From Pseudomonas sp. Bout1 (GTDB lineage: Bacteria; Pseudomonadota; Gammaproteobacteria; Pseudomonadales; Pseudomonadaceae), in contig NZ_JAVIWK010000001.1 of NCBI RefSeq assembly GCF_034314165.1, forward strand, positions 5,533,001 to 5,597,000: 64,000 nucleotides of DNA, written 5' to 3'. The notes beneath the pieces are model-generated. The model ran no database searches. It worked only from the letters and a program-made list of their open reading frames with translations, and had not been told where the DNA came from. A program made the translations under genes and the position numbers. Position 1 is the stretch's first letter. Each line of letters begins with the position of its first letter. This document shows, piece after piece, positions 42,929 to 51,320 of this stretch.

Positions 42929-43940
42929 CCGGCAGCGCCTGCAACCGCGCCCGGTACTCGCCGGGCGTGGCATCGAACCAGCGGCGGAACGCTCGGAAGA
43001 AGTTGCTCGGGTCGGCAAACCCCAACAGGTAGGCAATTTCCAGCAGGGTCATGCTTGGCTGCGCCAGGTATTGCTCGGCCAATTCGCGGCGGGTGTCATC
43101 CAGGAGGGTCTGGAAACTCGTGCCTTCCTCCTGCAAGCGGCGCTGCAAGGTGCGCTGGGACAGGTGCAACGTCTGCGCAACCACCTCGCGCTTGGGCTCG
43201 CCCTGGGGCAGTAACCGGCACAACACCTGCCGCGCCTTGTGGGTCACCCGGCTCTCGGAAAACCGCGCCAGGTACTCCCCGGCAAAACGATCATGCAACA
43301 ACGCCATCGCCTCGTTCGCCGTAGGCAACGGCGCTTCCATATCTGCCCGCTCGAAGATCAGCGCGTCATAGGGGGCGTTGAACACCAGCGGTGCATGGAA
43401 GGCTTGTTTGTAAGGCCCAAGGTCCGCCGGCTGATCGCCCTGCACCAACACCTTGCGTGGTTGCAACGTGCGCCCGGTCAGCCAGCCGCATAACGCCAGG
43501 GCGCTGGCCAGGGACGCTTCGGCGCTTTGCCGGGTAGGTGGGAGGTGGTCACCGTGCACGGTAAGAATCAGCGCATAACCTTCGGGTAACAGGCGAAAAC
43601 TCAGGTCGGCGCTTTCAGCAATGATCCGCTGATAACGCACCAGGCGCATAAAGCCTTCGGCCAGGGTGTTGCTGGACATCAACGCATAGCCGGCCACATG
43701 AAACGACGCCGGCCGCACCACCTTGCCCATGTTCAAGCCGATCGCCGGGTTGCCCGACAGTTCGACCGCGCGCTGCCAAAGCCGCGTTATGGAATCCTGG
43801 GGGAAGCGCGCATCGGGGTCATTCAGCGCGGCGTAATCCAGGCCAAGCTGCTTGAACAAGGCACGGCAATCCAGGCCGTCCATCTCCAACGCCTTGACTA
43901 TCCCCATCGCCCAGCTTGCAGAGGTCGTTCGTTCGCTCAT
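42885..43940 (-). CDS. AraC-family transcriptional regulator (arabinose-binding-like N-domain)
   Basis: This 351-residue regulator has an N-terminal Arabinose_bd-like domain (FPQDSITRLWQRAVELSGNPAIGLNMG) and a C-terminal AraC HTH (LHLSQRTLQRRLQEEGTSFQTLLDDTRRELAEQYLAQPSMTLLEIAYLLGF, then DPSNFFRAFRRWFDATPGEYR). The OruR/ArgR-type family often controls amino-acid or lipid catabolism; the ligand is unknown. It overlaps the trkH 3-prime end by 44 bp in convergent orientation. The promoter is in the 161 bp before the DUF962 gene. Confidence 0.87.
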   Translation of the reverse strand: MSERTTSASWAMGIVKALEMDGLDCRALFKQLGLDYAALNDPDARFPQDSITRLWQRAVELSGNPAIGLNMGKVVRPASFHVAGYALMSSNTLAEGFMRLVRYQRIIAESADLSFRLLPEGYALILTVHGDHLPPTRQSAEASLASALALCGWLTGRTLQPRKVLVQGDQPADLGPYKQAFHAPLVFNAPYDALIFERADMEAPLPTANEAMALLHDRFAGEYLARFSESRVTHKARQVLCRLLPQGEPKREVVAQTLHLSQRTLQRRLQEEGTSFQTLLDDTRRELAEQYLAQPSMTLLEIAYLLGFADPSNFFRAFRRWFDATPGEYRARLQALPVSDAKMPECTAQIP

Positions 43941-44101
43941 GGCGTTTTCTTAACAAGGAAGGCTGAAACGACAGCCAGGAATCCGAAGGATACTAAAGTG
44001 GCATCTATTGTCACTGGCTGTTACCACTGATGACTCTAGACTCAAATAAGCTCCCCGCCGAACATCTGTCGGGCAGAACAATAACCAGAGGGCCGATCAC
44101 C

Positions 44102-44413
44102 GTGGAAAATGTCAGGCAATTCAACAGCTTTGCTGATTTTTACCCCTATTACCTGAGCGAACACGGCAACAGCACCTGCCGTCGCCTGCATTTTATTGGC
44201 ACCAGCCTCGTTATCTTCCTCCTGGCCTTCGCGGTCGGCAAAGGCGCCTGGTGGCTGCTGCTGGCAGTGCCGGTGGCGGGCTACAGCTTTGCCTGGGTTG
44301 GCCACTTCTTCTTTGAAAAGAATCGCCCGGCAACCTTCCAGCATCCGCTGTACAGCCTGTTGGGGGATTTTGTGATGTACCGCGACATGATTCTGGGCAA
44401 GGTGGCGTTCTAG
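44102..44413 (+). CDS. DUF962/Mpo1-like membrane protein
   Basis: This is about 103 residues with the family signature FADFYPYYLSEHGNSTCRRLHFIGT and two to three membrane segments, ending FAWVGHFFFEKNRPATFQHPLYSLLGDFVMYRD. Mpo1 of yeast is a dioxygenase of 2-hydroxy fatty acids; the conserved His residues here fit that fold. I prefer the GTG at 44102 (VENVRQFNSF), because an ATG at 44030 adds 24 unsupported residues. The HD gene follows by about 33 bp. Confidence 0.8.
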   Translation: MENVRQFNSFADFYPYYLSEHGNSTCRRLHFIGTSLVIFLLAFAVGKGAWWLLLAVPVAGYSFAWVGHFFFEKNRPATFQHPLYSLLGDFVMYRDMILGKVAF

Positions 44414-44446
44414 CCCCGCCCCTCAAAAACAATAAGAGCGCCTTTG

Positions 44447-45031
44447 ATGAACCAGCAGGCTCGATTCACCCATATGCAGGACGGCACCGAGGAAGACTGG
44501 GCCATTATCGCCAAGGATTTCAGCGCCTATGCCCGACAATTGCCGACCCGGATCGTGGCGCATCTGCGGCTGCTGGAGGGCGACTTCGGCGGCTTCCCGG
44601 TGGACCGCCTGACCCATTCGCTGCAAACCGCCAGCCGCGCCTGGCACGGTGGCCGTGATGAAGAGTACGTGGTGTGCGCGCTGCTCCACGATATCGGCGA
44701 CACCCTGGGTTCCTATAACCACCCGGACATCGCCGCCGCCATTCTCAAGCCTTTTGTGAGCCCCGAGAACCTGTGGATGGTGGAGAAGCACGGAATCTTC
44801 CAGGGCTACTATTTCTTCCACCACCTGGGGATGGACCGCCACCTGCGCGAGCAATTTGGCGACCACCCGCAGTATCGGCAAACCATCGAGTTCTGCGCCG
44901 AGTACGACGCCGCGGCGTTCGACCCGGCCTACGACACCCTGCCGTTGAGCTTCTTCGAACCGATGCTGGCACGGGTGTTTGCCCAGCCGAAGAACTCACT
45001 CTACAAGGCGGCGATGGAGCGCCAGGGTTAA
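44447..45031 (+). CDS. HD-domain phosphohydrolase-like protein
   Basis: This 194-residue protein has an HD metal-binding pattern: LTHSLQTASRAW (~56) and VCALLHDIGDTLGSYNHPDIAA (~81). A later GIFQGYYFFHHLGM continues the fold. HD proteins hydrolyse phosphate esters; the substrate is unknown. It lies downstream of the DUF962 gene and its stop overlaps the convergent MFS gene by 4 bp. Confidence 0.8.
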   Translation: MNQQARFTHMQDGTEEDWAIIAKDFSAYARQLPTRIVAHLRLLEGDFGGFPVDRLTHSLQTASRAWHGGRDEEYVVCALLHDIGDTLGSYNHPDIAAAILKPFVSPENLWMVEKHGIFQGYYFFHHLGMDRHLREQFGDHPQYRQTIEFCAEYDAAAFDPAYDTLPLSFFEPMLARVFAQPKNSLYKAAMERQG

Positions 45032-46329
45032 ACCGGCAGCAACGTGCCGCCCTGACCTCTGTGGGCGGCCGGTTCCGGGTCTTTAACAATCTCCCGCGCC
45101 ACCGTCAGGATCACGATGGCGGCGATGATGTCAAAAATCGCCAGCACCACAAACAGCGGGCCGTAGCCGACTTTGGTCACCAGAACGCCGAACACGGCGG
45201 TAAAGGCCGCAGCCCCGATAAACCCGCACATCTGCCCGCCGCCGGTCGCGGTGGCCACGTCGTTCTTGCCGAACGAGTCCGAGGCGATGGAAAACAGTGC
45301 GCCCGACAACGTCTGGTGCGCGAAGCCGCCGACGCACAGCAGGGCGATCGCGGTGTAGGCGCTGTCTACCAGGCCGATGCAGGCCGGGCCGATCATGCAC
45401 AGGCAACCGAGCAACATCACCAACTTGCGCGAGTTAAACAGCGAGACCTTGAAGTAGCGGTGAAACAGCGGGCTCAGGTAGCCACCCAGCACGCAGCCGA
45501 TGTCGGCCGCCAGAAACGGCAGCCAGGCGAACAGCGCCATTTCCTTGATGTTCATGTGCCGCTCGGTCATCAGGTACAGCGGAATCCAGGCGTTGAAGGT
45601 TTGCCAGGCCGGTTCCGAGAGCATCCGCGCCGAGGCAATGGCAAAGAAGTTGCGACTTTTGAGGATACGCTTCCAACTGGCTTTCTTCTGCACGCCATCC
45701 TTGAGGTGGGTTTCCTGGCCGGCTTCGATATACTCCCGCTCGGCCTGGGCCAGCAGGCGCTGGTCACGCGGGTGCTTGTACAGCAACATCCATAGCCCGC
45801 TCCACACCAGGCCGATACCGCCGACGATCAGGAACGCCAACTGCCAGCCGCTGTGCAGAATCGCCCAGACCACCAATGGCGGCGCCAGCAATGCACCAAA
45901 CGAGGAGCCGAAGTTGAACCAGCCGATCGCGACGGAGCGCTCCTTGGCCGGGAACCACTCGGTAATCGCCTTGACGCCACCGGGGAAGCCTGCCGATTCG
46001 GTCAGCCCCAGCGCGCCACGAGCCACTGCCAGGCTCTGCCAACCCGTGGCAAACGCAGCCAGCGCACACACGACCGACCAGGAAATGGCGAAGATCGCAA
46101 AACCCATCTTGGTGCCAATCGCATCGATCACATAGCCGGCGATCGGTTGCATCAGGGCGTAGCACACCTGCCAGGCAACAACGATGTGGGAGTACTGCTC
46201 TGTGGAGATGCTCAGGTCGGTCATCAGCGTGGGGGCTGCGACGGAGAGCGTGTTGCGGGCCAGGTAGTTAATAATCAGGCCGACCGTCATCAGCCCGACC
46301 ATCCACCAACGGATGCCTTTGATTTTCAT
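45028..46329 (-). CDS. MFS transporter, anion:cation symporter (hexuronate-like) family
   Basis: This 433-residue protein has twelve predicted transmembrane segments and the ACS/ExuT pattern: IRWWMVGLMTVGLIINYLARNTLSVA at the start, GLTESAGFPGGVKAITEWFPAKERSVAIGWFN (~108-139), and a cytosolic loop before segment 7. Members import hexuronates, glucarate, or similar organic acids. The 335-bp upstream region holds two inverted boxes (see 46420-46498) that suggest control by a GntR-type regulator; no such regulator gene is in the window. Confidence 0.85.
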   Translation of the reverse strand: MKIKGIRWWMVGLMTVGLIINYLARNTLSVAAPTLMTDLSISTEQYSHIVVAWQVCYALMQPIAGYVIDAIGTKMGFAIFAISWSVVCALAAFATGWQSLAVARGALGLTESAGFPGGVKAITEWFPAKERSVAIGWFNFGSSFGALLAPPLVVWAILHSGWQLAFLIVGGIGLVWSGLWMLLYKHPRDQRLLAQAEREYIEAGQETHLKDGVQKKASWKRILKSRNFFAIASARMLSEPAWQTFNAWIPLYLMTERHMNIKEMALFAWLPFLAADIGCVLGGYLSPLFHRYFKVSLFNSRKLVMLLGCLCMIGPACIGLVDSAYTAIALLCVGGFAHQTLSGALFSIASDSFGKNDVATATGGGQMCGFIGAAAFTAVFGVLVTKVGYGPLFVVLAIFDIIAAIVILTVAREIVKDPEPAAHRGQGGTLLPV

Positions 46330-46419
46330 CGCTTCACCTTAATTATTTTTAGATTTGAGGCGTACGTTCTGCGACCAAGCACACCCGTATTACAGGCGTT
46401 ATAAAACTGTAACGTCATA

Positions 46420-46498
46420 TGTCGTCATACAACTGTTAGCGTTATATTCAGTCCGCGCGACGATGTCAATCCGTTAACCGTGATGTTGTACGATGACA
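46420..46498. promoter_or_regulatory. Paired GTTGTAyGAyGACA boxes upstream of the MFS gene
   Basis: TGTCGTCATACAAC (46420-46433) and GTTGTACGATGACA (46485-46498) are the same 14-mer in opposite orientations, differing at two pyrimidine positions. They are 51 bp apart and 91-169 bp before the MFS start. GTCATA is also repeated at 46414. The two boxes look like operator sites for one regulator. The rest of the 335-bp gap (46330-46664) shows nothing else I recognise. Confidence 0.6.
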
Positions 46499-46664
46499 AT
46501 GGATCCAACTGTGGCGCCATGTCACTTGTGCGGCGGGATGAAGACGCGTTCATTTTTTGAGATAAAATCTTTCTGTCATTTACAGTGCTGTATCCTGCCC
46601 AAGCTTTTTGAAAGCGCGGAATCACCTGCGATTGATAAAACAGATCTTGCGAGGAGCGACGACG

Positions 46665-46793
46665 ATGCACGAAATCCCTAATCTCCCCTTCCCAAGCCTG
46701 CACGAAACTGAGCAGCCAACCCCGCAACAGGCCGGTGCCAGCAAGCCCGAGCCCAAAGAGGCAAAACCGGTCGATCGCAAAAGCGAAGACTGA
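46665..46793 (+). CDS. Small proline-rich protein (42 aa)
   Basis: A GAGGAG ribosome site 8 nt before the ATG strongly supports this frame. The product MHEIPNLPFPSLHETEQPTP... continues as a disordered Pro/Glu/Lys-rich tail ending DRKSED. No domain is known to me. It is followed by a 12-bp-stem hairpin and a second small gene. Confidence 0.6.
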   Translation: MHEIPNLPFPSLHETEQPTPQQAGASKPEPKEAKPVDRKSED

Positions 46794-46809
46794 GTGCCGT
46801 ACCCAGACC

Positions 46810-46843
46810 GTGTGGAAAGCGTGACATTGCGCGCTTTCCACAC
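46810..46843. other. Perfect 12-bp stem hairpin between two small genes
   Basis: GTGTGGAAAGCG (46810-46821) and CGCTTTCCACAC (46832-46843) pair perfectly around a 10-nt loop. No T run follows, so it is not a classical terminator. It could be an operator or an RNA structure. Confidence 0.6.
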
Positions 46844-46867
46844 CGCCTGAACACCGTGAGCCCCGCC

Positions 46868-47041
46868 ATGACCGACACCACCCCCGATACCGCCCTGCTC
46901 GACACTGCCCTGCAGATGGTCGACATCTGGAACCGCCTCACCCCGGAAAAACAGGCGCTGCTGCTCAAGCGCTTCGGCACCCAGGAAAACGCCCTGGCCG
47001 CGCTGGTAACCACGCAGTTACTGAACCCCGCCGATCGCTGA
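46868..47041 (+). CDS. Small helical protein (57 aa), unknown
   Basis: The frame gives [57 protein letters not shown], read here only in part: a soluble, mostly helical protein with a [17 protein letters not shown] core. A GTG at 46856 could add four residues. No Shine-Dalgarno is obvious. I do not recognise the family. It lies between a small disordered protein and an MFS transporter on the same strand. Confidence 0.5.
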   Translation: MTDTTPDTALLDTALQMVDIWNRLTPEKQALLLKRFGTQENALAALVTTQLLNPADR

Positions 47042-47127
47042 AAGTTTGCTTTGCGGCCCCCGCATGCACCCAGCATCGGTATCATAAGCAGCCTATCTTT
47101 TCCTGCTGCGACAGTGGACCTCTCCCC

Positions 47128-48327
47128 ATGCCCGATACCCAGCGCCCCATGGCGGTCACGCTGCAAGTTGTTTCCATCGTTCTATTCACCTTCATTGGCT
47201 ACCTGAACATCGGCATTCCCCTGGCCGTATTGCCGGGTTACGTGCACAGCGACCTGGGCTTTGGCGCTGTGATCGCGGGCCTGGTGATCAGCGTGCAGTA
47301 CCTGGCCACCCTCCTGAGCCGGCCCTATGCCGGGCGCATCATCGACAACCGCGGCAGCAAGCGTGCGGTCATGTATGGCCTGGCGGGTTGCGGCTTGAGC
47401 GGCGTGTTGATGTTGCTTTCGGCGTGGTTCTCACACCTTCCGGCGTTGAGCCTGACCAGCCTCTTGATCGGCCGCCTGGTGTTGGGCAGCGCTGAAAGCC
47501 TGGTGGGCTCGGGTGCCATTGGCTGGGGCATCGGCCGGGTGGGCGCGGCGAACACCGCCAAGGTCATCTCCTGGAACGGCATCGCCAGCTATGGCGCCCT
47601 GGCCATCGGCGCGCCGCTGGGGGTGTTGCTGGTCAGTCATTTCGGGCTGTGGAGCATGGGCGTCAGCATCATCTTGCTGGCCCTGCTCGGGCTGCTGCTG
47701 GCCTGGCCAAAAGTTGCCGCCCCCATCGTGGTGGGCGAGCGCCTGCCGTTCATGCACGTACTGGGTCGCGTGCTGCCTCACGGCTGCGGCCTGGCGCTGG
47801 GCTCAATCGGGTTTGGCACCATTGCGACTTTCATCACCCTGTATTACGCGACCCAGCACTGGGACAACGCGGTGCTGTGCCTGAGCCTGTTCGGGGCCAG
47901 CTTTATCGGGGCGCGGTTATTGTTCGGCAACCTGATCAACCGCATTGGCGGGTTTCGCGTGGCGATTGCCTGTTTGTCGGTGGAGACCCTGGGGCTGCTG
48001 CTGTTATGGCTGGCGCCGGACCCTCATTTGGCATTGGCCGGCGCGGCGTTGAGCGGGTTTGGTTTTTCCCTGGTGTTCCCGGCGCTGGGGGTGGAGGCGG
48101 TCAACCTGGTGCCGGCGTCGAGCCGGGGCGCGGCGGTGGGGGCGTATTCGCTGTTTATCGACTTGTCGCTGGGGATCACCGGGCCGTTGGCCGGGGCGAT
48201 TGCGGCGGGGTTCGGGTTTGCCTCGATCTTCCTGTTTGCCGCGATCGCGGCGTTTTGCGGGTTGCTGTTGAGCCTGTACCTGTACCGGCAGGCGCCTAAA
48301 TACCGCGAGGAGCGCGGGGCGGCTTAG
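47128..48327 (+). CDS. MFS transporter, YhhS-like
   Basis: This 399-residue protein has twelve transmembrane segments and the MFS motif A variant [20 protein letters not shown] (~62-81), resembling the UPF0226/YhhS-YfcJ family of sugar or drug efflux carriers. The C-terminal half is [20 protein letters not shown]. The substrate is unknown. Its stop overlaps the convergent arfB stop by 4 bp. Confidence 0.87.
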   Translation: MPDTQRPMAVTLQVVSIVLFTFIGYLNIGIPLAVLPGYVHSDLGFGAVIAGLVISVQYLATLLSRPYAGRIIDNRGSKRAVMYGLAGCGLSGVLMLLSAWFSHLPALSLTSLLIGRLVLGSAESLVGSGAIGWGIGRVGAANTAKVISWNGIASYGALAIGAPLGVLLVSHFGLWSMGVSIILLALLGLLLAWPKVAAPIVVGERLPFMHVLGRVLPHGCGLALGSIGFGTIATFITLYYATQHWDNAVLCLSLFGASFIGARLLFGNLINRIGGFRVAIACLSVETLGLLLLWLAPDPHLALAGAALSGFGFSLVFPALGVEAVNLVPASSRGAAVGAYSLFIDLSLGITGPLAGAIAAGFGFASIFLFAAIAAFCGLLLSLYLYRQAPKYREERGAA

Positions 48328-48737
48328 AAATCAACCTTGCCGCGGCCGGCCTTGATGCTGCCGCGTTTGGTCTTGGATTCGAGGCGGCGCTTTTTTGAGC
48401 CCAGGGTAGGTTTGGTGGGGCGGCGTTTCTTTTCGACCTTGGTGGCGCTGAGGATCAGCTCTACCAGGCGCTCGAGGGCGTCGGCGCGGTTCTGTTCCTG
48501 GGTTCGGTATTGCTGGGCCTTGAGGATCAGCACGCCTTCGCTGGTGATGCGAGTGTCGCGCAGGGCCAGCAGGCGTTCCTTGTAGAAGTCAGGCAGGGAC
48601 GAGGCCGGGATGTCGAAGCGCAGGTGCACGGCGCTGGAGACCTTGTTGACGTTTTGACCGCCGGCGCCCTGGGCGCGGATGGCCGTCAGCTCAACCTCGG
48701 CGTCGGGGAGGTGCACGTTGTTGGAAATCACCAGCAT
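48324..48737 (-). CDS. arfB: Alternative ribosome-rescue factor ArfB (YaeJ)
   Basis: This 137-residue protein has the peptidyl-tRNA hydrolase GGQ motif ([21 protein letters not shown] at 26-28) and a basic C-terminal tail ([31 protein letters not shown]) that enters the empty mRNA channel of stalled ribosomes. It releases stalled peptides without a stop codon. I start at ATG 48737 ([10 protein letters not shown]); the frame extends further upstream, but that part does not match the family. Confidence 0.93.
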   Translation of the reverse strand: MLVISNNVHLPDAEVELTAIRAQGAGGQNVNKVSSAVHLRFDIPASSLPDFYKERLLALRDTRITSEGVLILKAQQYRTQEQNRADALERLVELILSATKVEKKRRPTKPTLGSKKRRLESKTKRGSIKAGRGKVDF

Positions 48738-48818
48738 TTTTTGATCGGGCCTTGGGTTGGAGGGGTAAGGATACGCCAATGTGTTGGGCTGCTGGGGCCT
48801 GGGGCATATGCCCTCACG

Positions 48819-49262
48819 CAGGCTTTGGACCGTGGGCCGCCGTCCTGCCGAGTTACCCACGCTCCAAAGCCTGCGTTCGGCCAGCGTGGTTTAACGGGGC
48901 GCCTAAGATCAAGATCACAAGCAGATCAACAGCACAGCGGCCTACAGGCCGGCTTGAGTGTTAAAAGCAACAGCAAAATCAAAGGCTGGCACGGTTCAAC
49001 TGTAGGAGCTGGCTTGCCGGCGATGGCATCACCTCGGTGTACCTGCCAGACCGAGTTGTCTGCATCGCCGGCAAGCCAGCTCCTACAGAAAAAGGAGCTC
49101 GGTTTTTGATCTGGCTTCTAACACTCAAGCCGGCTTTCAGGCCGCCGTGCTCTTGCTTTTGATTTGCGGGTCCAGCCTTCGTTCCGGCATGCCGGGCGTT
49201 TGCCAAAAGTGACCCGCTGTAAAAGCGGAACCATAAGCGGCCGTTACCGCAGCAACGGATAT
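48819..49262. repeat. Truncated copy of the large composite inverted repeat
   Basis: The left part carries the same segments as 14915-15683: GGGCCGCCGTCCTGCC, TTACCCACGCTCCAAAGCC, CGTTCGGCCAGCGTGGT, GGGGCGCCTAAGATCAA and CGGCCTACAGGCCGGCTTG. The right end has CAAAAGTGACCCGCTGTAA and CAACGGATATGTAC. The outer left portion present in the first copy (the AAAGTAACC region) is missing. A REPIN lies in the middle (49001-49087). Confidence 0.85.
49001..49087. repeat. REPIN inside the truncated composite repeat
   Basis: TGTAGGAGCTGGCTTGCCGG and its inverted partner CCGGCAAGCCAGCTCCTACA flank a GATGGCATCACC...hairpin. This REPIN sits at the same place in the element as that in the first copy. Confidence 0.9.
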
Positions 49263-49272
49263 GTACCCGAGA

Positions 49273-50685
49273 TCAACCCCGACTCAACACCACCCCCTCC
49301 CGAGCCTTACGCCTGTTCTTGATGCCGTAGCACACCCACATGAACGCCACCCAAACCGGAATCGCGTACACCGACACCTGGATCCCCGGGATCAGCAACA
49401 TGATGCCAAGAATAAACACCACGAACGCCAGGCAGAGGTAATTGCCATACGGGTACCACAGCGCCTTGAACAATGGCACCTGCCCCGTCCGATCCATATG
49501 TTGCCTGAACTTGAAATGCGAAAAACTGATCATCGCCCAGTTAATCACCAGGGTCGCCACCACCAGCGACATCAGCAACTCCAGCGCATGCTGCGGAATC
49601 AGGTAATTCATCAACACCGCCACCAGCGTAATCGCCGCTGACGCCAGAATCGCCCTCACCGGCACCCCGCGCTTGTCGATCTTCGCCAGCACACGAGGCG
49701 CATCCCCCTGCTCGGCCATCCCCAACAACATGCGGCTGTTGCAGTAGGTACCACTGTTGTAGACCGACAACGCCGCCGTCAGCACCACAAAATTAAGAAT
49801 ATGCGCCGCCGCACTGCTGCCCAACATCGAAAAAACCTGCACAAACGGACTGCCGCTATACGCGTCACCCGAAGCATTCAGGGTTGCCAGCAGGCTGTCC
49901 CAAGGCGTCAACGAGAGCAGCACCACCAGCGCACCAATGTAGAAAATCAGGATCCGGTAGATCACCTGGTTGATCGCCTTCGGGATCACCGTGCGCGGCT
50001 GATCCGCCTCGGCCGCGGTAAACCCGAGCATCTCCAGGCCGCCAAACGAGAACATGATGATCGCCATGGCCATCACCAGGCCGCCGACCCCATGGGGAAA
50101 GAAGCCACCGTGCTCCCACAGGTTGCTCACCGAAGCCTGCGGCCCGCCGGTGCCGCTCACCAGCAGATAACTGCCTAGGGCGATCATCCCGACGATGGCC
50201 ACCACCTTGATAATCGCAAACCAGAACTCAGCCTCGCCGAAGACCTTGACGTTGGACAGGTTGATCACAGTGATCAGCACAAAAAACGCCGCCGCCGACA
50301 CCCAGGTCGGAATCTCGGGCCACCAGTAGTGCACGTACTTGCCAACCGCTGTCAGCTCCGACATGCCCACCAGGATGTACAAAATCCAGCAGTTCCAGCC
50401 CGACAGAAAGCCGGCGAAACCGCCCCAGTATTTGTGGGCAAAGTGACTGAAGGAACCGGCCACTGGTTCTTCGACGATCATCTCGCCCAACTGGCGCATG
50501 ATCATGAAGGCGATAAAGCCGCAGATGGCATAGCCGAGGATCATCGACGGCCCGGCGGATTTCAGCACGCCGGCCGAGCCCAGGAACAACCCGGTACCAA
50601 TCGCGCCACCGAGGGCGATCAGTTGGATATGGCGATTTTTCAGGCCGCGCTTCAGTTCACCTGAATGCGAGTTGGCTTCACTCAT
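49273..50685 (-). CDS. aroP: APC-family aromatic amino-acid permease (AroP-like)
   Basis: This 470-residue protein has twelve predicted transmembrane segments and the AAT-family N-terminus ELKRGLKNRHIQLIALGGAIGTGLFLGSAGVLKSAGPS. SYNSGTYCNSRMLLGMAEQGDAP-like and GMSELTAVGKYVHYWWPEIPTW segments match AroP/PheP. It probably imports phenylalanine, tyrosine or tryptophan. The start at 50685 (MSEANSHSG) has only a weak GAGACC site; an in-frame TTG at 50703 is the alternative. Confidence 0.83.
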   Translation of the reverse strand: MSEANSHSGELKRGLKNRHIQLIALGGAIGTGLFLGSAGVLKSAGPSMILGYAICGFIAFMIMRQLGEMIVEEPVAGSFSHFAHKYWGGFAGFLSGWNCWILYILVGMSELTAVGKYVHYWWPEIPTWVSAAAFFVLITVINLSNVKVFGEAEFWFAIIKVVAIVGMIALGSYLLVSGTGGPQASVSNLWEHGGFFPHGVGGLVMAMAIIMFSFGGLEMLGFTAAEADQPRTVIPKAINQVIYRILIFYIGALVVLLSLTPWDSLLATLNASGDAYSGSPFVQVFSMLGSSAAAHILNFVVLTAALSVYNSGTYCNSRMLLGMAEQGDAPRVLAKIDKRGVPVRAILASAAITLVAVLMNYLIPQHALELLMSLVVATLVINWAMISFSHFKFRQHMDRTGQVPLFKALWYPYGNYLCLAFVVFILGIMLLIPGIQVSVYAIPVWVAFMWVCYGIKNRRKAREGVVLSRG

Positions 50686-51105
50686 GGAAAGGGTCTCACG
50701 CAAGGTCTGATCTGTGACGAAATCGAAGCCGACCGGCTTGTGGCCAGGCGGAGTGCACGGGGCGGATAGCCCTGAATAGTGGGATCACAGTAAAACGCGG
50801 CGCATTGTACACCGCCAAACCTGTCTGGGCCGACAGGATGCGGTGCAGCAGATAGGAGGGACACCGGGAAAATTCTTTTAGAACACGGGAAGTTGACGGC
50901 AAGACGCTTCCTACAGAAACACGCAGCCAACTGTCTGTTTCACCGGCATAAACCAAATCGCCATCAAAACAGAATAAAAAATCCGAATGAAACCGTGTCA
51001 ATAAAGATTTTGCATTCCCAAACACACTCTTCTAGGTTCATCCACTTGCCCGGCGCAGCCCGCTGGCAAGCTCGTTCTCAAACACCGTCATCTAGGAGAT
51101 TCACC
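50686..51105. other. 420-bp divergent intergenic region before the small peptide gene
   Basis: It holds a short hairpin (CTGTCTGGGCCGACAG, near 50820) and an AT-rich stretch (about 50930-51020) that could be a promoter for the peptide gene. Just before the peptide start is the ribosome site AGGAGATTCACC. I see no operator palindrome or gene. Confidence 0.5.
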
Positions 51106-51243
51106 ATGCAAGCACTGGAAAACGACCTGGAAACCGAACTGCAACTCGACGATTGGTTTGAAGCGCCGACCCACGAGGCCGCCGTTGAAATGATGCAAGC
51201 CGATGCCGTTGTGCCATTTGGCACCGCGATGTGGCCTTTCTAA
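51106..51243 (+). CDS. 45-residue acidic peptide, candidate RiPP-like precursor
   Basis: The peptide begins MQALENDLETELQLDDWFEA and ends AVVPFGTAMWPF. It has ten Asp/Glu, one His and no Lys, Arg, Cys or Ser. Acidic residues end at D33, leaving an uncharged aromatic C-terminus with two Phe, one Trp and two Pro. This leader/core layout is typical of ribosomal peptide precursors. AGGAG lies 8 nt before ATG. The next gene, 77 bp on, encodes a metallopeptidase-like enzyme. It is not PqqA-like, and I know no description of it. Its role is inference. Confidence 0.6.
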   Translation: MQALENDLETELQLDDWFEAPTHEAAVEMMQADAVVPFGTAMWPF

Positions 51244-51259
51244 TCTGATCAGGCACCCC

Positions 51260-51285
51260 GGCAGGCGCGGGACGCCGCACCTGCC
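51260..51285 (+). other. Strong hairpin between the peptide gene and the M29-like gene
   Basis: GGCAGGCGCGG and CCGCACCTGCC form an 11-bp stem with one mismatch around a GACG loop. No T tract follows. It would reduce read-through or protect the 3-prime end of a short peptide mRNA, allowing more peptide than enzyme to be made. Confidence 0.6.
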
Positions 51286-51320
51286 ACTGCTCTTACCGAA
51301 GGCTTTGAAGGAAGGACGTC

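Noticed and set aside
41489..43036. A 515-residue frame on the minus strand opposite trkH
   Set aside because: It is a shadow frame rich in His, Gln and Arg. TrkH filter motifs lie on the plus strand, and the frame overlaps the AraC gene end.
48738..48860. N-terminal extension of ArfB up to position 48860
   Set aside because: The extra residues do not fit the ArfB family and run into repeat DNA. ATG 48737 gives the standard length.
51106..51243. PqqA or TglA (PEARL) precursor
   Set aside because: No Glu-x-x-x-Tyr core of PqqA is present, and no pqqBCDE or PEARL-type ligase gene is nearby.
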